A stretch of DNA of 64,000 bases from Bosea beijingensis (GTDB lineage: Bacteria > Pseudomonadota > Alphaproteobacteria > Rhizobiales > Beijerinckiaceae). The stretch's first letter is position 1; every line of letters begins with the position of its first letter. Positions 44,731-53,026 of the stretch are shown piece by piece. The stretch spans positions 2,824,782-2,888,781 of the forward strand of contig NZ_CP132359.1 in assembly GCF_030758975.1 (NCBI RefSeq), written 5' to 3'. Under the pieces are notes generated by a model. The model was not told the origin of the DNA and ran no database searches. It saw only the letters and a program-made list of their open reading frames with translations. The translations under genes were made by a program, and so were the position numbers.

Positions 44731-45303
44731 TCAGAAGATCTTGGGGCGATAGTTGTGCTCGGCCTGGAGCACGCCCATGAAACGGAGGCCGGCTGCGCCG
44801 TCGAGGTTGCCGGGGTAGAACAGGACGGTCGGGACGAAGACCTTCCCCTTGAGCTGTTCGAGCAAGGAGAAGGTCCGGTAGACCGGGAAAAGCGCGCCGG
44901 TGCGCGTGATGAAGACCACGTCCTTCGACGGATCGGCGGTTTCCGGCAGGCGCTCGGCGACCATGTCTACAAGGGGGCGGTATTCCTCCAGCACGTTGGC
45001 GATCGTCTGGATCGTCTCCGGCAGGCCGATCTCCCTTTCGACCTGGAACCAGTCCTCGGCCGGCCTCTGGGATTCCAGCGCCTCCTTCAGGCAGTCCCCG
45101 AGGGAGATGCGGGTCACGCGCTTGCCGCCGTTTTCCAGCCGCGTCGCCAGCAGCGTTACGGCCTTGCGCAGGGCGAATTCTTCCTCGGGATCGTAGCGGA
45201 AGATGGCATAGGGCATGTCGTGATAGGCGCTGATCTGCTTGCGCGGATCGCGGTCCTCCAGGATGGGCTGGAGCCGGTTGAGGCGCGATTGGAACTCGAT
45301 CAT
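44731..45303 (-). CDS. brxB: BrxB (DUF1788 family) of BREX
   Basis: 190 residues. Family features: HDMPYAIFRYDPEEEFALR near residue 30, TRTGALFPVYRTFSLLEQL and the conserved C-terminal VLFYPGNLDGAAGLRFMG. Overlaps the stop of brxA by 4 bp. BrxB contacts PglZ in known systems. Confidence 0.95.
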   Translation of the reverse strand: MIEFQSRLNRLQPILEDRDPRKQISAYHDMPYAIFRYDPEEEFALRKAVTLLATRLENGGKRVTRISLGDCLKEALESQRPAEDWFQVEREIGLPETIQTIANVLEEYRPLVDMVAERLPETADPSKDVVFITRTGALFPVYRTFSLLEQLKGKVFVPTVLFYPGNLDGAAGLRFMGVLQAEHNYRPKIF

Positions 45304-46064
45304 GCGGCCACCGCTTCGGCGAACGCCAGGCTATTGGCGTAGGGCAAGGAAAGCTGGATCAGGCTGCCGGCGACCTGGTAGTCGACCTTGCGATACTGGT
45401 GCAGCCTCAGAAGGGTGTTGTGGACCTCGGACGGCGCCATGAACGCCGAGCGCCAGTAGCGGCTCTCGATCGCCTTCGCGGCGCTGCCTTCGATCTCGGC
45501 GATCAAGAGCAGATGGAACACGAACGCGCTGTCGCCCAGGCCGGGATGGGCGAGCGTCTTCAAAGACGAGGCGCCCGTTAGTAGCCCCAGGTCGTGGGCG
45601 GTCTTAAGAAGGTCCCGCGCCGTTCGGACGACGCCATATTCCGAGATCGTCTCCTTGCGCTCGCCGCGCCAGACAGCGGTGACGAACGGACGAACCTCCT
45701 CGGCGCGGATCTGATAGCGACCGCGCTCCCGCTCGTCGTGCAGCCATTCCAACACGAACATGCCGTAGGGCTGTTCGGTGAGGGTGATCCACAGGCGGTA
45801 GCAGTCGCGCCAGTCATGGAACGACATGCCGCTCTTCGACAGCTGGATGAGCGGGCGGATGGCGTCGACGTCGGCCAGTCGGGCCCGGATCGTCGAGCGA
45901 ACCTCCTTCTCCCAGCCGGCCGTCCGGAACTGTCCGCCCAGGCCGCGTGCGAGATTGCGATCGACGGTGTCCTCGAAGTCCCACTGCGAGAACAAGGCGA
46001 ACGTCTCCGCGACGAACGGGCCCTTCCTCAACAATCGCTGGGACCAAACTCTCGGCGGCCTCAT
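45300..46064 (-). CDS. brxA: BrxA (DUF1819 family), DNA-binding protein of BREX
   Basis: 254 residues, slightly longer than usual (about 200-220). Conserved pieces: RKGPFVAETFALFSQWD, SGMSFHDWRDCYRLWITLTEQPYGMFVLEWL, RYWRSAFMAPSEVHNTLLRLHQYRKVDYQVAGSLIQLSLPY is the C-terminal winged-helix part. Overlaps both neighbours by ATGA. Confidence 0.94.
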   Translation of the reverse strand: MRPPRVWSQRLLRKGPFVAETFALFSQWDFEDTVDRNLARGLGGQFRTAGWEKEVRSTIRARLADVDAIRPLIQLSKSGMSFHDWRDCYRLWITLTEQPYGMFVLEWLHDERERGRYQIRAEEVRPFVTAVWRGERKETISEYGVVRTARDLLKTAHDLGLLTGASSLKTLAHPGLGDSAFVFHLLLIAEIEGSAAKAIESRYWRSAFMAPSEVHNTLLRLHQYRKVDYQVAGSLIQLSLPYANSLAFAEAVAA

Positions 46065-46630
46065 AGGTCGGCAAGCCTCGCGTAAGGCACGACGAGCCCA
46101 TCGCCACCCTTGTCGAAACCCAGGGCGAGCAGCGCAAGATCCCTGCGGGTCGAGGCGAACGTGCCGGGCAACGGAATGGAACGGCCCTCGATCGACCGAC
46201 GCAGGTCCTTGGCGGCGGCCACGTCGCCGGCGTCGGCCAGGCCGAGCCGCTGCATCAGGGAGGCGAGGTCACGCTCCTGCGGAGCCGCTACGGCATCGAA
46301 GAACTCGGACCAGGAGGATGCGTCGTCGAGCCAGCCCTCCCGAGCCGCCTCCAGCCGCTCCTCGACGTCCTGAGGCAGCCGCCATAGGGTCGCGGACTTT
46401 GGCGGGTTGAAGTGCTCGTCGCAGCGATGCTTGGCGACAGCGAAGACGGCACGCGCCTGAGCGAAGGAATGGGTGCGCGGAAAGCCGCGCTTGAACACCA
46501 TGGTGCCCGTAGAGGACAGCGCCTTGTTGGTGTTCCACCATTTCGCGCGATCCATCTCGCCGTGACGCGCGACGACGACGCGGGTCTTGAACAGCGTAGC
46601 CGCTTCGATCTGATCCATGGTCAAATCCAT
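46061..46630 (-). CDS. brxE: BrxE-family protein of BREX
   Basis: 189 residues at the head of the BREX genes, 3 bp after the small RHH gene. Family-type stretches: LFKTRVVVARHGEMDRAKWW, MVFKRGFPRTHSFAQARAVF and a C-terminal LALLALGFDKGGDGLVVPYA. BrxE is characteristic of BREX type 6 in the published classification. Its function is unknown. Recognition rests on recall of the family, so a profile search would settle it. Confidence 0.8.
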   Translation of the reverse strand: MDLTMDQIEAATLFKTRVVVARHGEMDRAKWWNTNKALSSTGTMVFKRGFPRTHSFAQARAVFAVAKHRCDEHFNPPKSATLWRLPQDVEERLEAAREGWLDDASSWSEFFDAVAAPQERDLASLMQRLGLADAGDVAAAKDLRRSIEGRSIPLPGTFASTRRDLALLALGFDKGGDGLVVPYARLADL

Positions 46631-46633
46631 GAC

Positions 46634-46837
46634 TCAGTTATTCCCATCGGGTTTGCGGAGACCCCGCTTCGCGAGCCAATCAGCGACGGCCTCGTTGGTG
46701 ATTGCGGAAGCCGATGTCTCCAGATCGACGGCCGCCTTCTTCAGATCCTTGATAAGGTTGCCATCGAGGTGCAGCAGGATCTGACGCCGATCGTCGGGCG
46801 CGACTTGTGTCCGCAGTTTGTCGTCAGGCCGTGGCAT
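46634..46837 (-). CDS. Small ribbon-helix-helix protein, probable BREX operon regulator
   Basis: 67 residues. The middle reads RRQILLHLDGNLIKDLKK then AAVDLETSASAITNEAVADW, the beta-strand plus two-helix pattern of CopG/Arc-type DNA-binding proteins. It is the first gene of the BREX transcript and lies 171 bp from the divergent KAP NTPase gene, so autoregulation and control of both directions are likely. Confidence 0.75.
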   Translation of the reverse strand: MPRPDDKLRTQVAPDDRRQILLHLDGNLIKDLKKAAVDLETSASAITNEAVADWLAKRGLRKPDGNN

Positions 46838-47008
46838 CGATGTTCCGATAGGGTGATAGGTCGATTCATCCTTTCAGGTATTCTGGATTCGTAAAGGCCT
46901 ATTCCTGGCTGCCGTCGTCATGGTTATTCGCGAAGCGGCACATACCCGTGCTGTCCGAAAACGCTGACGCCTAACCGATAACACCCCTGCAAAAGCGGAA
47001 AGCTCGCC
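46838..47008. promoter_or_regulatory. Divergent promoter region between the BREX operon and the KAP NTPase gene
   Basis: 171 bp of lower GC than its flanks, holding promoters for both directions. A weak inverted pair CAGGTATT (46874-46881) and TATTCCTG (46910-46917) could serve the RHH protein. No canonical sigma-70 boxes can be named with confidence. Confidence 0.5.
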
Positions 47009-48925
47009 GTGCCCGACAATGCCGATGCCAAAGATTTCCTCGACTATTACCTCGGTCGCGACGGCGACCCAGAATACGCAGTGCTCCTGGAGGGCGCGTG
47101 GGGATCGGGCAAAAGCTACTTCGTCGAAAGCTACTTCAGCGATCGCTTGAAGGTCGCGAAAGCCGAGAACGACGAGGCCAAGGATCCGCTCGTCCACGTG
47201 ACCCTGTTCGGCATCCGGGAGCTCGCGGACATCACCACGCAGATGTTCGAGAAAGCCCATCCCAAGCTGGGTGGAAAGTGGGCGAAGGGGGCGACCTTCG
47301 TTGCATCGAAAGCGTTCGGCCTTATCGGCGCGAGCATTGACACGAAGGAAAGCGCCGGCCTCCTCCAAGATTGGGCCTTGAACCTGGAAGGCCGAGTGAT
47401 CGTCTTCGACGACTTGGAGCGCTGTCCGCTGCCGCTGGTCGAAGTGATGGGTTACATCAACCAGTTCGTCGAGCATCGGAAGCTCCGCGTCATCGTCGTG
47501 GCGAGCGAGGACGACATCCCAGAGGCGCAGCGAGAAGAATACTTCCGCCGCAAGGAAAAGGCGATCGGGAAGACCATCCGCGTGGGGTCCGATCCGGCCG
47601 ACGTCATCGCGAAGTTCGCGGAAACGTTGAAATCCGCGCATCTGACAAAGCTGGTCGAGGAGCACGGGCCGCAGATCCTGTCGACCGTATCTGCCAACGG
47701 CAAGCCGAACTTCAGGAGCGTCAGGGCGATCCTGATGGACTTTCAGCGCCTGCTGGACGTCGTTGCTTCGCTACGAACGACGAGCGACGATGTGAGGCTT
47801 GCCGTTCTTCTCTACATGTTGGCGACCGGGATCGAATACCGGGCCGGCGGTCTCGATCGTGCATCTCTGGCCGAACTCCAGTCCGTCATGCAGATCCGTT
47901 ACGCCATCCCCAACGTCAGCTCGTCGACCAGCGAGCGAGAAAAGCTTTCGCGAAGGCTGCGCGAGTCCTACGTTCACGTATCCTGGAACGATCCCGTCAT
48001 TCACCCTCGCCACATGGCCGAGCTTTTCGCAAGCGGTTCGGTGGACGTCGAAGCGATCGAGAAACATCTCCTGGCACACCCCGCCATCGTCGGCCCCGAG
48101 AAGCTACCAGCTTGGAGAAGGCTGTGGGGATGGTTCGACTTGGGCCATGCGGAATACCAGTCGGCCCGCGACGAACTCGCGAACGAGTTGCAAGGCAGGA
48201 AGCTGACGCATCCGGGCGAGATACTTCACGCCGCCGGGATCACCATCCGCCTGAGACGCTTCGGGGACGATCTGCTCGGGGCGCAAGCGCCCTTGGCATA
48301 TTTCAGGAACTACCTCCGCGACGTCGAGGCGCAGGGCACGCTGCAGCCGGCGATCGGCCTCTTCGGCCCAATGGGAAAATCGTTCGGAGGACTGGTCTAC
48401 AACGATCATGACAACCCGACCTTCGCGAAGGTGGAGGAGATGATCGAGAAGGCGAACCTACGCGCCCAAGACCGCCAGATGTCGCAGGAGGCCGGGATAC
48501 TGGTGTCGCGGCTGCGGTCGGCCCCCCGGGATTCCGCGCCACTGATCGAATGGGACCGAGACGCGGGTCATTTCGGCGCCCTTCCGATATTGCATCATGT
48601 CCAGATCTCGGATTTCGCCGATTTGCTCCTCGTGGACGGAAAGCTCAACGATCATCTCTTGTCGGCCTTGGGGGAACGTTATCGGAGGAACGCTGAGCTA
48701 GACCGCGAATACGCATGGTTGAGGAGCCTCAGGTCCGAGCTGAACAGGCGGATCGCGAAGGTACCCGCTCCCCACCGGAAGCTTTGCGAGCTCAGGTCGA
48801 AATATGGGTTCGACCAGATTGACGATGCCGTGGCGCTGGCCAAGGCGGCCGCACCGAGGCTCGCGAAGCGGAGAGCGCACGCCAAGAAAGTGCAGACGTC
48901 ACAGCACCAACCGGACGCTGCCTAG
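47009..48925 (+). CDS. KAP-family P-loop NTPase
   Basis: 638 residues from a GTG at 47009 (GCGGAAAG upstream). Walker A GAWGSGKSYF at 29-38; Walker B VIVFDDLERCPLPLVEVM at about 131-148, the DDLERC form being typical of the KAP NTPases. About 300 C-terminal residues are unassigned and helical. KAP NTPases often occur with mobile elements, and some act in phage exclusion; here it diverges from BREX and may be an extra defence module. No transmembrane helices are evident between the Walker motifs, unlike many KAP proteins. Confidence 0.88.
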   Translation: MPDNADAKDFLDYYLGRDGDPEYAVLLEGAWGSGKSYFVESYFSDRLKVAKAENDEAKDPLVHVTLFGIRELADITTQMFEKAHPKLGGKWAKGATFVASKAFGLIGASIDTKESAGLLQDWALNLEGRVIVFDDLERCPLPLVEVMGYINQFVEHRKLRVIVVASEDDIPEAQREEYFRRKEKAIGKTIRVGSDPADVIAKFAETLKSAHLTKLVEEHGPQILSTVSANGKPNFRSVRAILMDFQRLLDVVASLRTTSDDVRLAVLLYMLATGIEYRAGGLDRASLAELQSVMQIRYAIPNVSSSTSEREKLSRRLRESYVHVSWNDPVIHPRHMAELFASGSVDVEAIEKHLLAHPAIVGPEKLPAWRRLWGWFDLGHAEYQSARDELANELQGRKLTHPGEILHAAGITIRLRRFGDDLLGAQAPLAYFRNYLRDVEAQGTLQPAIGLFGPMGKSFGGLVYNDHDNPTFAKVEEMIEKANLRAQDRQMSQEAGILVSRLRSAPRDSAPLIEWDRDAGHFGALPILHHVQISDFADLLLVDGKLNDHLLSALGERYRRNAELDREYAWLRSLRSELNRRIAKVPAPHRKLCELRSKYGFDQIDDAVALAKAAAPRLAKRRAHAKKVQTSQHQPDAA

Positions 48926-49248
48926 AGCTCGCGCCGCGTGGCGCTATTGAGCCCAGTCTCATAGCCGACCAGCTTCGCCACTCGGCGGCTGACGGCCCGC
49001 CAATGCCCGGCGGGTCGGCAATCGTCGACGAGCTTGCCGCGATCGACCTGGTGGGCTCGCCACTTCGCGACGCCATATGCTTGGACGCCGTGCTCCTCGA
49101 TCAGCTCGGCGGCGTCCCGTTCGACAAGCGCCGCCGCCTCGCGCCGCCGATTTCGCCATGCCGCGAACCATGTCAGCCGCGGGAAAAATGAGTCACGCGG
49201 CCTGCTCGGTGAAGGAAGAGGCTTCGGCAATGGCCTGGAACTCCTCAA
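48922..49248 (-). CDS. Small hypothetical protein at the end of the recombinase-ParB operon
   Basis: Up to 108 residues from the ATG at 49248, which lies inside the upstream parB-like gene. The region with coding look begins near residue 25 (LTWFAAWRNRRREAAALVER), so a non-ATG start close to 49170 is possible. Core: DAAELIEEHGVQAYGVAKWR then WRAVSRRVAKLVGYETGL. The stop overlaps the stop of the convergent KAP gene by two bases. Similar small proteins are common in alphaproteobacteria without known function. Confidence 0.6.
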   Translation of the reverse strand: MRSSRPLPKPLPSPSRPRDSFFPRLTWFAAWRNRRREAAALVERDAAELIEEHGVQAYGVAKWRAHQVDRGKLVDDCRPAGHWRAVSRRVAKLVGYETGLNSATRREL

Positions 49249-50095
49249 GGTATTCCGGACGGTGTTGCAGAAGGTAGCGGACTACTCGCGGGTTGCCGAG
49301 AAGCTTCGCGAGATAGCCTTTTACGACGGTCAGCTGGAGGTGTTCGCGGCCATAGTCGTCCTGGACCTCGGAGATCGATTCCTGAAGCCGGGCGAGCTCC
49401 CTCTCCATCCTGGCCATCGCCTCGGGGGTGACGCCCTTGACCTTCTTCGGCTTCGTGTCGCCGACCAGTTCGTTGGCGGGGGTACCGGCGAGGATCGCCG
49501 TGGCGTAGGCAACGGTCAGGTTGTTTGCGGCGACCAGCAGCTCGGCGGCCTCGATCTGACGCATCGGCTTCATCCGCTTGAGGATCTCGAAGACGGCCAT
49601 CGGGCATGTCCTGTCCTTCAGCAGCGAGACAGCCTCCTGGCAGATGCCGTCGAGGAGCCGGACCTTCCGCTGGACGCTGTTGACGTGCAGGCTCAACGCA
49701 CGGGCGATCTTCTCGTCGGGCACGCCCCGCGCGATCGCCTTCAGGATCATCGCGTGCTCCTGGACGGCGGAAAGACGGCTGATCCGTTTGTTGAACGTGA
49801 AGGCCTCGTCGTCGGTCGAGACCAGGCATTCGACGTGGGAGTTCCCCATGTCCTTCAGGATCTCGACGCGAAGGTGTCCGTCGAGCAGCAGGTAGCGATC
49901 GGGATCGCCGGAGATCCGCGAGATGACCGGCGGCTCGACCAAGCCGATCTCCATGACGGACGCACGGATCTGCTGGTATTTATGGCTCGCCTTCACCGTC
50001 GCCCGAGGCGGTCGGACCGGCAGCAGCGCCTCGATCGGCACTGAGACGCAGTCGGTCTCGAAGGCGATGATGGGCGGAGTTGCTTGGTCGGTCAC
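49193..50095 (-). CDS. ParB-like protein 2 (RepB-type C-terminus)
   Basis: 300 residues. The N-terminal ParB/sulfiredoxin-like domain shows QQIRASVMEIGLVEPPVISR and the DRYLLLDGHLRVEILKDMG box (about 65-85). An HTH follows (DEKIARALSLHVNSVQRKVRLLDG), then a helical region like the plasmid RepB C-terminal domain. Its start overlaps the stop of ParB-like 1 by 4 bp. No ParA ATPase gene lies nearby, so classical partition is unlikely. Confidence 0.88.
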   Translation of the reverse strand: MTDQATPPIIAFETDCVSVPIEALLPVRPPRATVKASHKYQQIRASVMEIGLVEPPVISRISGDPDRYLLLDGHLRVEILKDMGNSHVECLVSTDDEAFTFNKRISRLSAVQEHAMILKAIARGVPDEKIARALSLHVNSVQRKVRLLDGICQEAVSLLKDRTCPMAVFEILKRMKPMRQIEAAELLVAANNLTVAYATAILAGTPANELVGDTKPKKVKGVTPEAMARMERELARLQESISEVQDDYGREHLQLTVVKGYLAKLLGNPRVVRYLLQHRPEYLEEFQAIAEASSFTEQAA

Positions 50096-50985
50096 GGTGC
50101 GCCTCCCCCGATGCGGGCTTCGAGATCCTTCGGCAAGGTGTCGAGCCGCTCGGCCCGCAGCAGCGTCAAGAAGTTTTCGTCCGCCCGAAGGGACTTCAGC
50201 GCCTCGACGACGAATAGGAGGCGGGTTTGGGTGACCGCCGCCTTCTTGACCAGCAGCCGCTGTCGATCGGCCTCCTGCTGGAACATGTGGATGAGGGCCT
50301 CGGAGGTTCGGACGCGGCTGAGCTTGCGCCCGAACGGCGTCTCGGACAGGTGCTTGCCGCGCCGGGTCCGCTGCTCGATCAGGCGGCGCATCTTGATCAG
50401 TTTCGGTCCGGTCAGCTTGCCCTCGGTGTAGGCCTCGGCGAGCAGCTGCTGGATGTTCTCGTCGTCGGCCTTGGCGATCTCCATCGCGACGGTGATCGGG
50501 ATCAGTCCGGTATCGACGGCCTCGACGAGCCGCTGCTCACCCTTCTCGATGAGATGGGCCATCATGTGCACCCACTCGGCCGTCGTGCCGATCTTGTCGG
50601 CGATCTCCCGATCCGAGTAACCGCGTTTGCGCAGGGTCGCGACGTCCTGGAGCATGTCGATCGAGCGGTGCTGGCGACGGGCGCAGTTCTCCACCAGGCT
50701 CATGACCAGGCAGTCCTGCTCGGAGGCGTCGGTGACGATCGCCGGGATCTCGGTGTGGCCCAACTCCCGGAAGGCCTCGATGCGGCCTTGGCCGCAGGCG
50801 AGGCCGTAGGATGGCTGCCCGTCCGGGCCGACCATCGTGTTGACCTTGATCGGTCGCTTCAGGCCGACCGCACGGATGCTCTCGACGACGTCCAGGAACT
50901 TGCGCCGATTCCGGACGCGGGGGTTCAGGACGACGATGCGGTCGATCGGGATCATCCGCACCCTGGAATTCGCCGCTTGGGTCAT
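50092..50985 (-). CDS. ParB-like protein 1
   Basis: 297 residues from the ATG at 50985, which overlaps the recombinase stop (ATGA); a longer frame upstream is a shadow. ParB N-terminal domain: RMIPIDRIVVLNPRVRNR, SYGLACGQGRIEAFRELG and SLVENCARRQHRSIDMLQD (the ENxxR box typical of ParB/Spo0J). HTH: KRGYSDREIADKIGTTAEWV. It differs clearly from its neighbour ParB-like 2, so the pair is not a recent duplication. Confidence 0.9.
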   Translation of the reverse strand: MTQAANSRVRMIPIDRIVVLNPRVRNRRKFLDVVESIRAVGLKRPIKVNTMVGPDGQPSYGLACGQGRIEAFRELGHTEIPAIVTDASEQDCLVMSLVENCARRQHRSIDMLQDVATLRKRGYSDREIADKIGTTAEWVHMMAHLIEKGEQRLVEAVDTGLIPITVAMEIAKADDENIQQLLAEAYTEGKLTGPKLIKMRRLIEQRTRRGKHLSETPFGRKLSRVRTSEALIHMFQQEADRQRLLVKKAAVTQTRLLFVVEALKSLRADENFLTLLRAERLDTLPKDLEARIGGGAP

Positions 50986-52562
50986 GCCGCCTCCTCGAAC
51001 CTGGCTCGCGCCGCTAACGAGAAAAGGAAATCCAGCGTCTCGAACCGATAGCCGTCCAGCGACAGGCCGTTGCTCTCGGCGAGCCTCAGGTTGGGCTCGG
51101 TCATGTCGAGGCGAGGGAGCAGGTAGTAGTCCAGCGGGCCGACGTTGCTTCGGTCCATGCGAACGGCCACCGTAATGTCCGGCGCGAGCCCGGCATCCAG
51201 CCGAATACGCCAGCGTGGCCTGCCCGCCGCGGTCTCGGCGCAGCGGGCGATGACCACCGAGGCGGTGAACTCTCCGTTCACGCGCAGCAGTCCGGTGTCG
51301 TGGTCGACGACCACCTCTCCCCCCGCGTCGCGCAACCCGTCGACCACGGTGGCGACGACGTCCGGGTGGAGGGCGCGGAGCCGCCTGTTGACGTCGATGT
51401 AGCGGTAGTCGCGCTCGGGGCTGTATCCGACGCGGCGGTAGGCCCGCAGTAGGCTGCCGAACCGGTTCCGATACACGCTGCTCGACGGCATCCCCTCGGT
51501 CTCGTCGATGACCAGGCTCGACAGGGCTCCCTGCTCGGTCAGGAGCGCCCTGAGGAGCTCCAGGAGTTCCTCGTCGGAGAGACGCCGCGTGCGCTCCTCG
51601 ATGATCCTGGCCGCGCGATCGAAGTCCGCGAGGTCGACGAGCGGCACGAAGGCGCCACGCGCGCGCACCCATCGGTCCGGCGTGTTGACGACCCGCTTCT
51701 GCTTGAGCTTGAAAGAGACCCGGTTGAAGACGTTGTCGCCGATGTATTTCGGGTTGGTCAGGACCTGGTGGACCGTGCCCCGCGTCCAGGGGCGTCCGAC
51801 GTCCGTGACGGTTCCTTCGAGGTTCAGGCGTGCCGCGATCTGAGCCTCTTGGACGCCGAGGTCGACGAACAGGCGATAGATGCGCCTGACGACCTCGACC
51901 TCTTCGGGCGGGCCGGGGATGAGGATCACGCGATCGGTCTGGAGGCTCTTGCGCTCGCCGATCGAGAGTTCGGACTTCGGGTCCCCGTTCTCGTCGATAA
52001 GCAGCCTGCGCAGGCCGTAGCCCGCCATGCCGCCTTGGCGAAAGCCCTTCTCGACGAGCCGGCATTGGCCCGCGAAGACCTTGACCGAGAGCTCGCGGCT
52101 GTATTCGCCCGCCATGACCCGCTTCACGGTCTTCAGCAGGTTGGAGCCGATGCTGCCGTCGTTCTCGAACTGCTCGGCGCAGTAGTGGACGACGATGTCG
52201 GCGCGCGAGCACAGGAACTCCAGGTGCGCGCCGTGGTCGGCGTTCTGGAAGCGGCCCCAGCGACTGACGTCGTAGACCAGGATCGCCCCGAAGTCGGCCT
52301 CGCCCCGCTCGACGTCGGACAGCAGCCGCTGGAAGGCGTCGCGCCCTTCCAGGTTCAGGCCGCTCTTCCCGGCGTCCTCGTAGACGCGGACGATCTCGAT
52401 CTCGCGGGCCTCGGCGAAGCGTTTGATGCTGTCGAGCTGGTTCTCGGTGGAATAGCGCTGGTGGTCCGTGGACATCCGGACGTAGGCAGCCGCGCGCTTC
52501 GAACGCTCCGGGCCGATCCTGGCAATCCTAGACGATCCGTAAGCGCTCCTCACACGATGCAA
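50982..52562 (-). CDS. Second large serine recombinase, coupled to ParB-like genes
   Basis: 526 residues from a TTG at 52562 with AGGAG upstream (a GTG at 52553 is an alternative). Resolvase domain with catalytic Ser in AAYVRMSTDHQRYSTENQ, helix LVYDVSRWGRF; recombinase domain (VEVVRRIYRLFVDLGVQEAQIA, NPKYIGDNVFNRVS). It lacks the CxxC zinc ribbon of the left-end integrase and has instead a unique ~250-residue C-terminal part. Its stop overlaps the first parB-like start. It could act as a DNA invertase, resolvase or excision partner. Its site in the element is unknown. Confidence 0.9.
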   Translation of the reverse strand: MHRVRSAYGSSRIARIGPERSKRAAAYVRMSTDHQRYSTENQLDSIKRFAEAREIEIVRVYEDAGKSGLNLEGRDAFQRLLSDVERGEADFGAILVYDVSRWGRFQNADHGAHLEFLCSRADIVVHYCAEQFENDGSIGSNLLKTVKRVMAGEYSRELSVKVFAGQCRLVEKGFRQGGMAGYGLRRLLIDENGDPKSELSIGERKSLQTDRVILIPGPPEEVEVVRRIYRLFVDLGVQEAQIAARLNLEGTVTDVGRPWTRGTVHQVLTNPKYIGDNVFNRVSFKLKQKRVVNTPDRWVRARGAFVPLVDLADFDRAARIIEERTRRLSDEELLELLRALLTEQGALSSLVIDETEGMPSSSVYRNRFGSLLRAYRRVGYSPERDYRYIDVNRRLRALHPDVVATVVDGLRDAGGEVVVDHDTGLLRVNGEFTASVVIARCAETAAGRPRWRIRLDAGLAPDITVAVRMDRSNVGPLDYYLLPRLDMTEPNLRLAESNGLSLDGYRFETLDFLFSLAARARFEEAA

Positions 52563-52584
52563 CTCCTACTCCTCGCCGTGAGAA

Positions 52585-52604
52585 GCCGGCGACCGGTCGC
52601 CGGC
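52585..52604. promoter_or_regulatory. Perfect 20-bp palindrome in the recombinase/HTH divergent promoter
   Basis: GCCGGCGACCGGTCGCCGGC is its own inverse complement. It lies 22 bp upstream of the recombinase start and 22 bp upstream of the divergent HTH gene, in a 64-bp gap. A dimeric repressor site is likely; the neighbouring HTH protein is the best candidate to bind it. Confidence 0.7.
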
Positions 52605-52626
52605 ACTACAGCGCGGAGGCGATGGA

Positions 52627-53025
52627 ATGTCCTTTCCGAAATCGGGCAACGTCTTTCCCAACGGGACGCGAAACGCCGGCGCCGAGGCGTCGTTCGCCAA
52701 GCTGGTGGCGACCGCCCTGCGAGCGTCGCTTCGCGGCCAAGCATCGGCGGTCAAGACAATCGCGAGGTGGACCGGCGCGAACGAGCGCACGGTCAAGAAC
52801 TGGCTCGCCGGCGACCGCGCCCCCAGCGGGGATCATTTCCTCGGCCTCGCCGCGAACTGCCCCGGCGTGCTCGCGGCATTCCTCGCGGCGATCCACCGGA
52901 ACGACTGTCTCGTCATGGCGGACATCGAGGAGGCCCGTGCCAAGGTCGCGGCGGCCCTGACGGCGTTGGAGGCGGTTCGGGCCGTTCAGCTGGAGGCGGC
53001 CACCCAGCCATCGGCCGGCGCGTGA
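52627..53025 (+). CDS. Small HTH DNA-binding protein, likely repressor
   Basis: 132 residues. An HTH segment is seen at about 45-75: VKTIARWTGANERTVKNWLA then GDRAPSGDHFLGLA. The C-terminal third is a helical, alanine-rich tail (IEEARAKVAAALTALEAVRA). Divergent from the recombinase-parB operon with the perfect palindrome between them, so a repressor of that operon and of itself is inferred. Confidence 0.7.
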   Translation: MSFPKSGNVFPNGTRNAGAEASFAKLVATALRASLRGQASAVKTIARWTGANERTVKNWLAGDRAPSGDHFLGLAANCPGVLAAFLAAIHRNDCLVMADIEEARAKVAAALTALEAVRAVQLEAATQPSAGA

Positions 53026-53026
53026 C

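Noticed and set aside
42662..44752. 696-codon plus-strand frame opposite brxC
   Set aside because: Antisense shadow of brxC; no recognisable domain and it crosses the brxC start.
46874..47665. 263-codon minus-strand frame crossing the BREX/KAP divergent promoter
   Set aside because: Antisense of the KAP gene start; Walker motifs are on the plus strand.
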